From assembly GCF_036014215.1 (NCBI RefSeq), contig NZ_CP107921.1:4088001-4152000 (forward strand): DNA of 64,000 bases. The letters are read 5' to 3'. Each line of letters starts with the position of its first letter. Positions within the stretch are counted from its first letter, which is position 1. Shown piece after piece: positions 9,118-17,402 of this stretch. Source of the stretch: Streptomyces sp. NBC_00440 (GTDB lineage Bacteria; Actinomycetota; Actinomycetes; Streptomycetales; Streptomycetaceae). The notes below the pieces were generated by a model, which saw only the letters and a list, made by a program, of their open reading frames with translations, searched no databases and had not been told where the DNA came from. The translations under genes were made by a program, and so were the position numbers.

Positions 9118-10200
9118 ATGGGTTCGGTTCGCGTAGCCATCGTCGGCGTGGGCAACTGCGCCGCCTCGCTGGTGCAGGGCGTCGAGTACTACAAGGACGC
9201 AGATCCGGCCGGCAAGGTGCCCGGTCTGATGCACGTCCAGTTCGGCGACTACCACGTAGGTGACGTCGAGTTCGTCGCCGCCTTCGATGTCGATGCGAAG
9301 AAGGTCGGCCTCGACCTCGCGGATGCCATCGGCGCCAGTGAGAACAACACCATCAAGATCGCCGATGTACCGAACACCGGTGTGAAGGTCCAGCGCGGCC
9401 ACACCCACGACGGTCTCGGCAAGTACTACCGCGAGACCATCGAGGAGTCGGACGAGGCTCCGGTCGACATCGTCCAGGTCCTCAAGGACAAGCAGGTGGA
9501 CGTCCTCGTCTGCTACCTGCCCGTCGGTTCCGAGGTCGCCGCGAAGTTCTACGCGCAGTGCGCCATCGACGCCAAGGTCGCGTTCGTCAACGCTCTCCCG
9601 GTCTTCATCGCCGGCACCAAGGAGTGGGCGGACAAGTTCACCGAGGCGGGCGTGCCGATCGTCGGCGACGACATCAAGTCGCAGGTGGGCGCCACCATCA
9701 CGCACCGCGTCATGGCCAAGCTCTTCGAAGACCGCGGTGTGCGCCTCGAGCGCACCATGCAGCTGAACGTCGGCGGCAACATGGACTTCAAGAACATGCT
9801 GGAGCGCGACCGCCTGGAGTCCAAGAAGATCTCCAAGACGCAGTCGGTCACCTCGCAGATCCGCGACCGTGACCTGGGCGCCGACAACGTCCACATCGGC
9901 CCCTCGGACTACGTGGCCTGGCTGGACGACCGCAAGTGGGCGTACGTGCGCCTTGAGGGCCGTGCCTTCGGTGACGTCCCGCTGAACCTTGAGTACAAGC
10001 TCGAGGTGTGGGACTCCCCGAACTCCGCCGGTGTCATCATCGACGCCGTGCGTGCCGCGAAGATCGCCAAGGACCGCGGTATCGGCGGCCCGATCCTCTC
10101 CGCCTCCTCGTACTTCATGAAGTCGCCGCCGGTGCAGTACTTCGACGACGAGGCCTACGAGAACGTCGAGAAGTTCATCAAGGGCGAGGTCGAGCGCTGA
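9118..10200 (+). CDS. ino1: Myo-inositol-1-phosphate synthase
   Basis: A 360-residue enzyme that converts glucose-6-phosphate to inositol-1-phosphate with bound NAD, the first step towards phosphatidylinositol lipids and mycothiol in actinobacteria. The N-terminal Rossmann motif is [16 protein letters not shown]. Other family segments are [28 protein letters not shown] and [12 protein letters not shown]. Length matches the mycobacterial Ino1 (about 367). The ATG at 9118 follows GGGAGCAACCGG. A strong terminator closes the unit. The upstream PadR gene and its operator suggest repression. Confidence 0.95.
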   Translation: MGSVRVAIVGVGNCAASLVQGVEYYKDADPAGKVPGLMHVQFGDYHVGDVEFVAAFDVDAKKVGLDLADAIGASENNTIKIADVPNTGVKVQRGHTHDGLGKYYRETIEESDEAPVDIVQVLKDKQVDVLVCYLPVGSEVAAKFYAQCAIDAKVAFVNALPVFIAGTKEWADKFTEAGVPIVGDDIKSQVGATITHRVMAKLFEDRGVRLERTMQLNVGGNMDFKNMLERDRLESKKISKTQSVTSQIRDRDLGADNVHIGPSDYVAWLDDRKWAYVRLEGRAFGDVPLNLEYKLEVWDSPNSAGVIIDAVRAAKIAKDRGIGGPILSASSYFMKSPPVQYFDDEAYENVEKFIKGEVER

Positions 10201-10235
10201 AGCTCGGTCTGAGAACGGTCGACCGCTGACCGTTG

Positions 10236-10264
10236 AGAGCCCCGGACAGCCTGTCCGGGGCTCT
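10236..10264 (+). terminator. Terminator of padR-ino1
   Basis: A 14-bp perfect inverted repeat (10236-10249 and 10251-10264) lies 36 bases after the ino1 stop and is followed by TCCC. In practice the loop is formed by the innermost bases. Confidence 0.85.
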
Positions 10265-10506
10265 TCCCATGTCCGGCCGCCGGGGGCCCGTGATGCACCG
10301 TGCGGAGCTCGCCCCCGAGCCGCCCTTTGGCACAGTCACCTTCGGCTGAGCAGCATTTACTGCGCCTATGGCCCGTTATCGACGCACGTATGTGTCACAT
10401 CAGAGCCACAGACTCCATCTCAGTGACAGAAATCTCGGAGCGGCCCGCTATTTTACGGGCGTTGACAACCGCGCATACGCGTACCGCTTCAAGGGGGATC
10501 CCAACC

Positions 10507-11055
10507 ATGTCTACTCCGCCGCCCCAGGGCCAGAACCCATACGCCCAGCAGCCCAATACTCCCTATGGACAGCCCCAGGGCGGCAATCCGTACGGTCAGC
10601 CGCCGCAGCAGCCCGGCCCGTACGGACAGCAGCCGCAGCAGCCGGGCCCGTATGGACAGCCGGGGCAGCCGGGCGTCCCGCAGCAGCCATCTCCGTACTT
10701 CAACCAGGGCGGCGGCCAGATACCGATGGCCCCGGTGGCGCCGCGTCCCGGCAACGGCAAGAAGATCCTCCGGATCGTCATCGCCGTGGTCGTTATCGGC
10801 GTGGCGGCCTTCACCTGGTACTCCAGCCAGGACGACGCCGATACGGCCAAGGTCGGCGACTGCATGCACCGAGGCAGCTCCAGCGACACCGACCCGAAAC
10901 TCGAGGTCGTGGACTGCAATGACGCGAAGGCCCAGTACAAGGTCGCAGAGAAGAAGGATGGCGACGAGACCTGCGACCGCACCAAGTACAACTCGTACAC
11001 CGAGACCGGTGGCAGCAAGGACTTCACTCTCTGCCTGACGGACTACAAGAAGTAG
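10507..11055 (+). CDS. Membrane-anchored protein with Pro/Gln/Tyr-rich cytoplasmic tail and small extracellular domain
   Basis: A 182-residue protein. Residues 1 to about 75 are repeats of the type NPYGQP and QQPGPYG, low-complexity sequence common in actinobacterial envelope proteins. A single span follows (ILRIVIAVVVIGVAAFTWY, about 88-106). The outer domain of about 75 residues has cysteines in GDCMHRG, VVDCND, ETCDRT and LCLTD, probably two disulphides. This arrangement resembles small LppU/SCO3897-like proteins of streptomycetes. GGGGGAT precedes the ATG at 10507. A parS-containing hairpin follows the stop. Function unknown. Confidence 0.8.
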   Translation: MSTPPPQGQNPYAQQPNTPYGQPQGGNPYGQPPQQPGPYGQQPQQPGPYGQPGQPGVPQQPSPYFNQGGGQIPMAPVAPRPGNGKKILRIVIAVVVIGVAAFTWYSSQDDADTAKVGDCMHRGSSSDTDPKLEVVDCNDAKAQYKVAEKKDGDETCDRTKYNSYTETGGSKDFTLCLTDYKK

Positions 11056-11075
11056 CCCGCTGCAGTTGAGTCACG

Positions 11076-11109
11076 AAGGGGCGGTGTTTCACGTGAAACA
11101 CCGCCCCTT
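11076..11109. terminator. Terminator-like hairpin with a parS site as its core
   Basis: A perfect 34-bp palindrome centred on GTTTCACGTGAAAC lies 20 bases after the upstream stop and ends in a short T-run. It is convergently placed between the secreted-domain gene and pcnB. The same DNA can act as an intrinsic terminator in RNA and as a ParB-loading site in duplex form. Confidence 0.7.
11086..11099. other. parS: parS site 1 (perfect)
   Basis: Exact 14-mer GTTTCACGTGAAAC, the ParB-binding palindrome used by Streptomyces. It sits at the centre of the 34-bp palindrome 11076-11109. Confidence 0.95.
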
Positions 11110-11127
11110 TGCCGTGCCGGCCGTCAT

Positions 11128-11141
11128 GTTTCACGTGAAAC
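11128..11141. other. parS: parS site 2 (perfect)
   Basis: Second exact GTTTCACGTGAAAC, 42 bp centre to centre from site 1 (about four helical turns), just beyond the pcnB stop. Confidence 0.95.
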
Positions 11142-11148
11142 ATCGACC

Positions 11149-12591
11149 TCAGTTCTGCGCGGCCCACCACTCCTTGAGCGCTGCCACCGCGGCGCCGTGC
11201 TCCATCGGCCCGTTCTCCAGCCGCAGCTCAAGCAGGAACTTGTAGGCGTTACCGATCACAGGACCCGGACCGACACCCAGGATCTCCATGATCTGGTTGC
11301 CATCCAGGTCTGGACGGAGGGAGTCGAGTTCTTCCTGCTCCTGCAGATGCGCAATGCGCTCTTCCAGGCCGTCGTACGCACGCGAAAGGGCGTTGGCCTT
11401 GCGCTTGTTACGTGTGGTGCAGTCCGATCGCGTGAGCTTGTGCAGCCGCTCCAGCAGTGGTCCGGCATCACGCACATAGCGCCGCACAGCCGAGTCGGTC
11501 CACTCCCCGGTCCCGTAGCCGTGGAAGCGCAGGTGGAGCTCCACCAGCTTCGTGACGTCCTTCACCATGTCATTGGAGTACTTGAGCGCGGTCAGACGCT
11601 TCTTCGTCAGCTTCGCGCCCACCACCTCGTGGTGATGGAAGGAGACGCCACCGTCCTTCTCGAAGCGCCTCGTCTTGGGCTTACCGATGTCATGGAGCAG
11701 GGCCGCCAGCCGGAGCACCAGATCAGGACCGTCCTGCTCCAGATCGATGGCCTGCTCCAGCACGGTCAGCGAGTGCTCGTACACATCCTTGTGCCGGTGG
11801 TGCTCATCACTCTCCAGACGCAGCGCGGGAAGTTCAGGGAGCACCCATTCGGCAAGACCGGTGTCGACAAGGAGAGCGAGGCCCTTACGCGGGCTCGCGG
11901 ACAACAGCAGTTTGTTGAGCTCGTCACGTACGCGCTCCGCCGAGACGATCCCGATGCGCTCGGACATGGCCGTCATCGCGGCGACAACCTCAGGCGCAAC
12001 CTCGAAGTCCAGCTGAGCCGCGAACCGGGCGGCCCGCATCATGCGCAGCGGATCGTCGGAGAACGAATCCTCCGGCCTACCAGGGGTACGCAGCATCCGT
12101 CCGGCAAGATCCTCAAGACCGCCGTGCGGATCGATGAATGCCTTCTCGGGAAGAGCGACTGCCATCGCATTGACTGTGAAATCGCGACGCAGGAGGTCTT
12201 CCTCGATGGAGTCGCCGTAGGACACCTCAGGCTTGCGCGAGGTCCTGTCGTACGCCTCGGAGCGGTACGTCGTGACCTCGATCAGGTAGCCGTCCTTCTG
12301 GCAGCCGACCGTCCCGAAGGCAATTCCGACTTCCCACACCGCATCGGCCCAGGGCCGGACAATCTTCAGTACGTCGTCGGGTCGAGCGTCGGTGGTGAAG
12401 TCCAGATCGTTGCCGAGCCGGCCGAGCAGCGCGTCCCTGACCGAACCTCCGACCAGCGCGAGGCGGTGCCCGGCATCCTGGAAACGGCGGGCTAGGTCGT
12501 CGGCGACCGGGGAAACCCGCAGCAGTTCTGTGACCGCGCGGTGCTGCACCTGACTCAGTGCACTGGGATTGTCATCATTGGCGTTCGGCAC
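11149..12591 (-). CDS. pcnB: CCA tRNA nucleotidyltransferase / PcnB-like with HD domain
   Basis: A 480-residue enzyme of the class II nucleotidyltransferase family that adds or repairs the tRNA CCA end. The head motif LALVGGSVRDALLGRLGNDLDFTTDA contains the G-S-V-R-D flexible loop and the D-x-D catalytic pair. RRDFTVNAMA and DDPLRMMRAARFAAQLDF are further signature segments. A C-terminal HD motif (ALLHDIGKPKTR) is typical of actinobacterial members. I chose the GTG at 12591 (protein MPNANDDNPSALSQ) by family length; no convincing ribosome site is visible, and an ATG at 12666 would add 25 residues. Divergent from the large secreted protein. Confidence 0.93.
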   Translation of the reverse strand: MPNANDDNPSALSQVQHRAVTELLRVSPVADDLARRFQDAGHRLALVGGSVRDALLGRLGNDLDFTTDARPDDVLKIVRPWADAVWEVGIAFGTVGCQKDGYLIEVTTYRSEAYDRTSRKPEVSYGDSIEEDLLRRDFTVNAMAVALPEKAFIDPHGGLEDLAGRMLRTPGRPEDSFSDDPLRMMRAARFAAQLDFEVAPEVVAAMTAMSERIGIVSAERVRDELNKLLLSASPRKGLALLVDTGLAEWVLPELPALRLESDEHHRHKDVYEHSLTVLEQAIDLEQDGPDLVLRLAALLHDIGKPKTRRFEKDGGVSFHHHEVVGAKLTKKRLTALKYSNDMVKDVTKLVELHLRFHGYGTGEWTDSAVRRYVRDAGPLLERLHKLTRSDCTTRNKRKANALSRAYDGLEERIAHLQEQEELDSLRPDLDGNQIMEILGVGPGPVIGNAYKFLLELRLENGPMEHGAAVAALKEWWAAQN

Positions 12592-12773
12592 AACAGAAAA
12601 GGGTACGTGCCCGTGCCGACCGGAGCGTCCCGATTTCCCGGCAGCTGTGCCCACCCTTCTGATCATGTGGACCAGTCCGCGGCACTTAGGCCCAGGGCAC
12701 ATCGTTACCATGCGTGGACGCAGCAACCGAGAACCACCGAATCAGCTGACGAAGACGAGGGACGGGCAAGCGC

Positions 12774-15068
12774 GTGGCCGAGGCGGCACACTTCCAGGAG
12801 ATGACTCCTTCTCCTGCCCGCCGGTGGCTGCGGCGCACTGCGTCGCTGCTCGCCGGTGGAACGCTCATGGCGGGCCTTTTCTACGGCCCGGCAGCGGCCC
12901 CTGCACAGGCCGCCGTCACCGCACGGAACACCGGCGCCGTAGCCGTCAGTCTCGATGCGTTGTCACCCAGCGCACCGGTGAAGGGCGACAGCGTCACCAT
13001 CACGGGCACGGTGACGAACAAGCGCAAGGAGACCGTCACTGACGCCCACGTCGGTGTTCGCGTGGGGCCGCGCCTTGCCGGCAGATCCGCCATCGATGAC
13101 GCGGCAAAGCACTCCTCCGACCTCACGGGTGCAGACCCTCAGGAGGTCGGCGGCAAGTACACGGCGAAATTCGCGAAGCTGCCCTCGGGGATCAGCGAGA
13201 ACTTCTCGATCTCGGTCCCGGTGAGCAAGATGAATCTCGGTGCGGACGGCGTGTACCAGCTCGGCGTCTCCCTCTCCGGACAGACAGCCGGTGCCCCGTA
13301 CGAGCAGGTGCTCGGCATCCAGCGGACCTTCCTGCCCTGGCAGCCCACTGCGCAGAGCAAGAAGACACAGATCACCTCGGTGTGGCCCCTCATCTCGAAG
13401 ATCCATCTGCGAGCCGAGACCAGCGCCGACGCTCAGCAGACGCCGGTCTTCGAGAACGACGACCTGGCGGAGGAGCTCGCGCCCGGCGGCCGCCTGGAGC
13501 AGATGGTCTCGCTGGGCCGCTCCCTGCCGGTCACCTGGGTCATCGACCCGGATCTGCTGGCGAGCGTCGACGCGATGACCCGGAACTATCAGATCCAGGT
13601 CGGAGACACCCAGGTCGCCGGCAAGAACCAGGCCGTCGCCAAGAAATGGCTGAGTGACCTGGAAGACGCGGTAAAGGGCCAGAAGGTCGTCGCTCTACCG
13701 TTCGCGGATCCCGATCTTGCCTCTCTGGCCCACCACGGCAAGAACGTTCCCGGCGCGCTGAGCCATCTGCAGTCGGCCACCGAGATCGCCGGCAAGACCG
13801 TGCAGACGATCCTGCATGTGAAGGCGTCCACCGATTTCGCCTGGCCGGCCAGTGGCGCGATCGACCCTTCGATCGTTGATGTGGCCACCTCTGCCGGGGC
13901 CCACAATGTGATCGCCAGCAGCGACAGTCTGCAAGAGACGGCCGGACTGCCGTACACCCCCACAGCGGCCCGGCCCATCGGCGGCGGCACCACGGCAGTG
14001 GTTTCCGACTCCCGGCTCTCCAATGCCTTCCAGGGCGACATGGCCCAGGCAGGTGCCTCCACTCTCGCAGTGCAGAACTACCTCGCCCAGACCCTGGCTC
14101 TGAACCTGCAGGAGCCGTCCAAGCAGCGCAGCATCGTCGTCGCCCCCCAGCGGATGCCCTCCGTCAGCCAGGCACAGTCGATGGCGAGCGCGCTACGCAC
14201 TCTGGACGAGAACCGCTGGACCGAGCCCCTCAACCTCATCGACGCGGCCAAGGCCAAGGCGGATCCCAACGCGACGACGACGGTGCCGAGCTCATCGGCG
14301 TACCCGTCGTCCCTGCGCCGCCAGGAGCTGCCTGTCAAGGCGTTCCAGGACGTCAGGACCACGCAGTCGACGCTCGACAACTTCAAGATCATCCTGAGCC
14401 AGCCGGACCGGGTGGTGACGCCGTTCAGCAACGCCATGGACCGGTCCATGGCGACCTCGTGGCGTGGCGATGCCAAGGGGGCAAGCGCCTACCGGAGCGG
14501 GGTCCAGTCATATCTGCAGAGCCTCACCGGCGAGGTGCAGATCGTCCAGAAGTCCGACATGACGCTGTCCGGACGCAGTGCGACGATCCCGGTGACCGTG
14601 CAGAACAAGTTGCTTCAGCCCGTCAAGCACCTGGTGCTGAAGCTGCGCTCGACCAGCCCCAACCGTCTGCAGCTCGGAGACGACAAGGCGGCCGTCGCCG
14701 AGCAGCCCCTGGAGATCGCGGGCGGGCACAGCCAGACGGTGAAGTTCACGACGTCGATCAACGCCAACGGGCCCGTCAGGGTGTACGCCCAGCTCTTCAC
14801 CGAGGACGGCACGCCGTACGGCAGCGCGAAGGCAATGCCCTTCACAGTGACAGTCTCGGAGATGACGCTGACGGTCATGCTGGTGATCGCCGGAGGTCTT
14901 CTGCTCCTGGTACTCGCCGGAATCAGGATGTACACGCATCGCAAGCGGGCCGCCGCTCGTGCGGCCGCTGCCGGGGGCGAGGACCCGGAGCAGCCGAGTG
15001 ACCCGGGGGCGGACACCGGAGCGGAAAACGGCAACCCGCCGGGCACGGGTGAGAAAGTGGACCGTTGA
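12774..15068 (+). CDS. Large exported protein with C-terminal membrane anchor (DUF6049-like)
   Basis: A 764-residue protein. A twin-arginine-like or basic N-region (RRWLRRTASLLAGG) leads into a signal peptide with probable cleavage after APAQA (about residue 42). The body has beta-rich segments (TITGTVTNKRKETVTDAHV) and a central domain with TWVIDPDLLASVDAM, reminiscent of polysaccharide-deacetylase-like folds. A C-terminal span (TLTVMLVIAGGLLLLVLAG) is followed by a basic cytoplasmic tail, so most of the protein is outside the cell. The GTG start at 12774 follows GAGGGACGG. It lies 46 bases before murJ and is probably in its operon, as in mycobacteria where a similar gene precedes mviN. Role unknown, likely envelope. 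Confidence 0.82.
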   Translation: MAEAAHFQEMTPSPARRWLRRTASLLAGGTLMAGLFYGPAAAPAQAAVTARNTGAVAVSLDALSPSAPVKGDSVTITGTVTNKRKETVTDAHVGVRVGPRLAGRSAIDDAAKHSSDLTGADPQEVGGKYTAKFAKLPSGISENFSISVPVSKMNLGADGVYQLGVSLSGQTAGAPYEQVLGIQRTFLPWQPTAQSKKTQITSVWPLISKIHLRAETSADAQQTPVFENDDLAEELAPGGRLEQMVSLGRSLPVTWVIDPDLLASVDAMTRNYQIQVGDTQVAGKNQAVAKKWLSDLEDAVKGQKVVALPFADPDLASLAHHGKNVPGALSHLQSATEIAGKTVQTILHVKASTDFAWPASGAIDPSIVDVATSAGAHNVIASSDSLQETAGLPYTPTAARPIGGGTTAVVSDSRLSNAFQGDMAQAGASTLAVQNYLAQTLALNLQEPSKQRSIVVAPQRMPSVSQAQSMASALRTLDENRWTEPLNLIDAAKAKADPNATTTVPSSSAYPSSLRRQELPVKAFQDVRTTQSTLDNFKIILSQPDRVVTPFSNAMDRSMATSWRGDAKGASAYRSGVQSYLQSLTGEVQIVQKSDMTLSGRSATIPVTVQNKLLQPVKHLVLKLRSTSPNRLQLGDDKAAVAEQPLEIAGGHSQTVKFTTSINANGPVRVYAQLFTEDGTPYGSAKAMPFTVTVSEMTLTVMLVIAGGLLLLVLAGIRMYTHRKRAAARAAAAGGEDPEQPSDPGADTGAENGNPPGTGEKVDR

Positions 15069-15114
15069 GCGATGTCGTGGCCGGCCGGCCGGGGACGATG
15101 AGGTGGGGTAACCA

Positions 15115-17274
15115 ATGAACGCGCCGTACGACGGTGACCGTGACCAGGGTTCTGGGGGCGGGGCTGCGTATTCCGGTGGGACGCCCCCCGAGCACCCCGC
15201 GGCGGGCCAGAATCAGCCTGCCCCGGATCCGTATGTCCAGGATGCCTACAGCTACGACCCGTACGGGGCACATGATCTCGGTGCCCAGGACCCGGTGGCG
15301 GATGCGCTCTACGACCGTGCGTCTCACCCCCCGCCTCCCCCGGGCACCTACACCGAGCCGCAGCCGATGTACCAGCAGCCGCCTGCGGCGCAGTACCCAC
15401 CGGACCCCCGGGTCTGGGCACAGACCCCAGCACCCGAGCCGGAGGGCCCGTCCCGCTACCTTCCGTACGGGGATGACGCGACGACCCAGTTCGTCGGGGT
15501 CGACGACCTGGTGACCCAGGCAGCCGGCGAACCGGAACAGCAGGACGCGTTCGCCCATCTCTTCCGGGACCAGCAGGGCGCCGCGCCCGTTCCGCCGCCC
15601 GGTGGCCCGCAGGAGCCCGCTCCCGCCCCTCCCCCCGAGAAGTCGGGCGGGGCATCCGGCCTGCTGAAGTCGAGCGCGGTGATGGCCGCAGGGACCCTGG
15701 TCTCCCGCCTCACCGGCTTTGTACGCACCATGGTGATCACTGCCGCGCTGGGTGCGGCGACGCTCGGCGACTCCTTCACCGTGGCCTACACGCTCCCCAC
15801 CATGATCTACATCCTGACCGTGGGCGGCGGGCTCAACTCCGTGTTCGTGCCGCAGCTCGTGCGCTCGATGAAGGAGGACGACGACGGTGGAGAGGCCTAC
15901 GCCAACCGTCTGCTCACCGTCGTCATGGTGGCCCTCGGCGTCATCGTCGGTATCGCGGTCTTCGCGGCGCCGCTGCTGATCCGGCTGATGTCCCTGCCGA
16001 TCGCCGACGATCCGGCAGCCAACAACGTCGCTGTCACCTTCGCGCGCTACTGCCTGCCCACCATCTTCTTCATGGGTGTGCACGTCGTGATGGGGCAGAT
16101 CCTGAACGCCCGCGGAAAGTTCGGCGCGATGATGTGGACTCCGGTCCTCAACAACATCGTCATGATCTTCACCTTCGGACTGTTCATCTGGGTCTACGGC
16201 ACCTCCGCCGACTCCCACATGAAGGTGACGACCATCCCTGCGGACGGGGTGCGGCTGCTCGGAATCGGCACCCTGCTGGGTCTGACGGTCCAGGCCCTGT
16301 CGATGATCCCGTACCTGCGCGAAGCCGGTTTCCGCTTCCGCCCGCGCTTCGACTGGCGCGGACACGGTCTCGGCAAGGCCGTGAAGCTCGCCAAATGGAC
16401 GGTCCTGTTCGTCCTCGCCAACCAGGCGGGTGTCCTGGTGGTCACCCAGCTCGCCACCGCCGCGGGCAAGGCCTCCGGACGGTCCGGCGCGGGGATCATG
16501 GCCTACTCGAACGCGCAGCTGATCTGGGGGATGCCCCAGGCCATCATCACCGTCTCGGTCATGGCCGCCCTGCTGCCGCGGATCTCCCGCGCCGCCAATG
16601 ACGGAGATGTCGGCGCGGTCCGCGACGACATCTCACAGGGACTGCGGAACTCCGCTGTGGCGATCGTTCCGGTCTCCTTCGCATTCCTCGCCCTGGGCGT
16701 ACCGGTCTGCACCCTGCTGTTCGCCTCCAGCGGCGTACAGGCATCGGAGTCCATGGGCTATGTCCTGATGGCCTTCGCCCTCGGCCTGATCCCCTACTCG
16801 GTGCAGTACGTCGTCCTGCGTGGCTTCTATGCGTACGAGGACACCCGCACCCCCTTCTACAACACGGTCATCGTCGCCGCAGTGAACGCTGCGGCCTCCG
16901 CACTCTGCTACGTCGTCCTCCCCTCACAGTGGGCGGTGGTCGGTATGGCCGCCTCCTACGGTCTGGCCTACGCGGTCGGTGTCGGGATCGCCTGGCGAAG
17001 GCTGCGCAAGCGGCTGGGCGGGGACCTGGACGGGACGCACATCCTCCGGACGTACGCCCGCCTGGCGCTGGCTTCCATCCCGGGAGCCGTTGTCGGCGGA
17101 GCTGTCGGATTCGGCATCATCCGGGTACTCGGAGAGGGAGTACTGGGCTCGCTGGCAGCGCTGGTCGTCGGCGGCGCCGTACTTCTCGGTGTGTTCTTCA
17201 TCGCGGCGAAGCGCATGCGGATCGCCGAGCTCAACTCAATGGTTGCCATGGTGCGCGGTCGCCTCGGCCGCTAG
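15115..17274 (+). CDS. murJ: MurJ-type lipid II flippase (MviN family)
   Basis: A 719-residue polytopic protein that moves lipid II across the membrane. The first 170 residues are cytoplasmic and rich in Pro, Tyr, Gln and acidic residues. The MviN core starts at GLLKSSAVMAAGTLVSRLTGFVRTMVI and has about 14 spans; GDSFTVAYTLPTMIYILTVGGGLNSVFVPQLV is highly characteristic. GGTGGGGTAACC precedes the ATG. Unlike M. tuberculosis Rv3910, the protein ends right after the last span without a kinase-like domain; that domain is encoded by the next gene. Confidence 0.95.
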   Translation: MNAPYDGDRDQGSGGGAAYSGGTPPEHPAAGQNQPAPDPYVQDAYSYDPYGAHDLGAQDPVADALYDRASHPPPPPGTYTEPQPMYQQPPAAQYPPDPRVWAQTPAPEPEGPSRYLPYGDDATTQFVGVDDLVTQAAGEPEQQDAFAHLFRDQQGAAPVPPPGGPQEPAPAPPPEKSGGASGLLKSSAVMAAGTLVSRLTGFVRTMVITAALGAATLGDSFTVAYTLPTMIYILTVGGGLNSVFVPQLVRSMKEDDDGGEAYANRLLTVVMVALGVIVGIAVFAAPLLIRLMSLPIADDPAANNVAVTFARYCLPTIFFMGVHVVMGQILNARGKFGAMMWTPVLNNIVMIFTFGLFIWVYGTSADSHMKVTTIPADGVRLLGIGTLLGLTVQALSMIPYLREAGFRFRPRFDWRGHGLGKAVKLAKWTVLFVLANQAGVLVVTQLATAAGKASGRSGAGIMAYSNAQLIWGMPQAIITVSVMAALLPRISRAANDGDVGAVRDDISQGLRNSAVAIVPVSFAFLALGVPVCTLLFASSGVQASESMGYVLMAFALGLIPYSVQYVVLRGFYAYEDTRTPFYNTVIVAAVNAAASALCYVVLPSQWAVVGMAASYGLAYAVGVGIAWRRLRKRLGGDLDGTHILRTYARLALASIPGAVVGGAVGFGIIRVLGEGVLGSLAALVVGGAVLLGVFFIAAKRMRIAELNSMVAMVRGRLGR

Positions 17275-17402
17275 GCGCCGACGGGATCGCACAACCATCG
17301 TCCGACGCCGTGTGTCGTGCATAGCGCCGGACTGTGGGCACAATTGGCATGGCTTTGCAGACTGGCCGACAGCGCGCAACGGATGGGGAGGCAGGAACGA
17401 CG

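Noticed and set aside
10390..10400. ATGTGTCACAT palindrome as a PadR or CRP-type site
   Set aside because: Too short and unrelated to the long palindrome before padR; likely chance.
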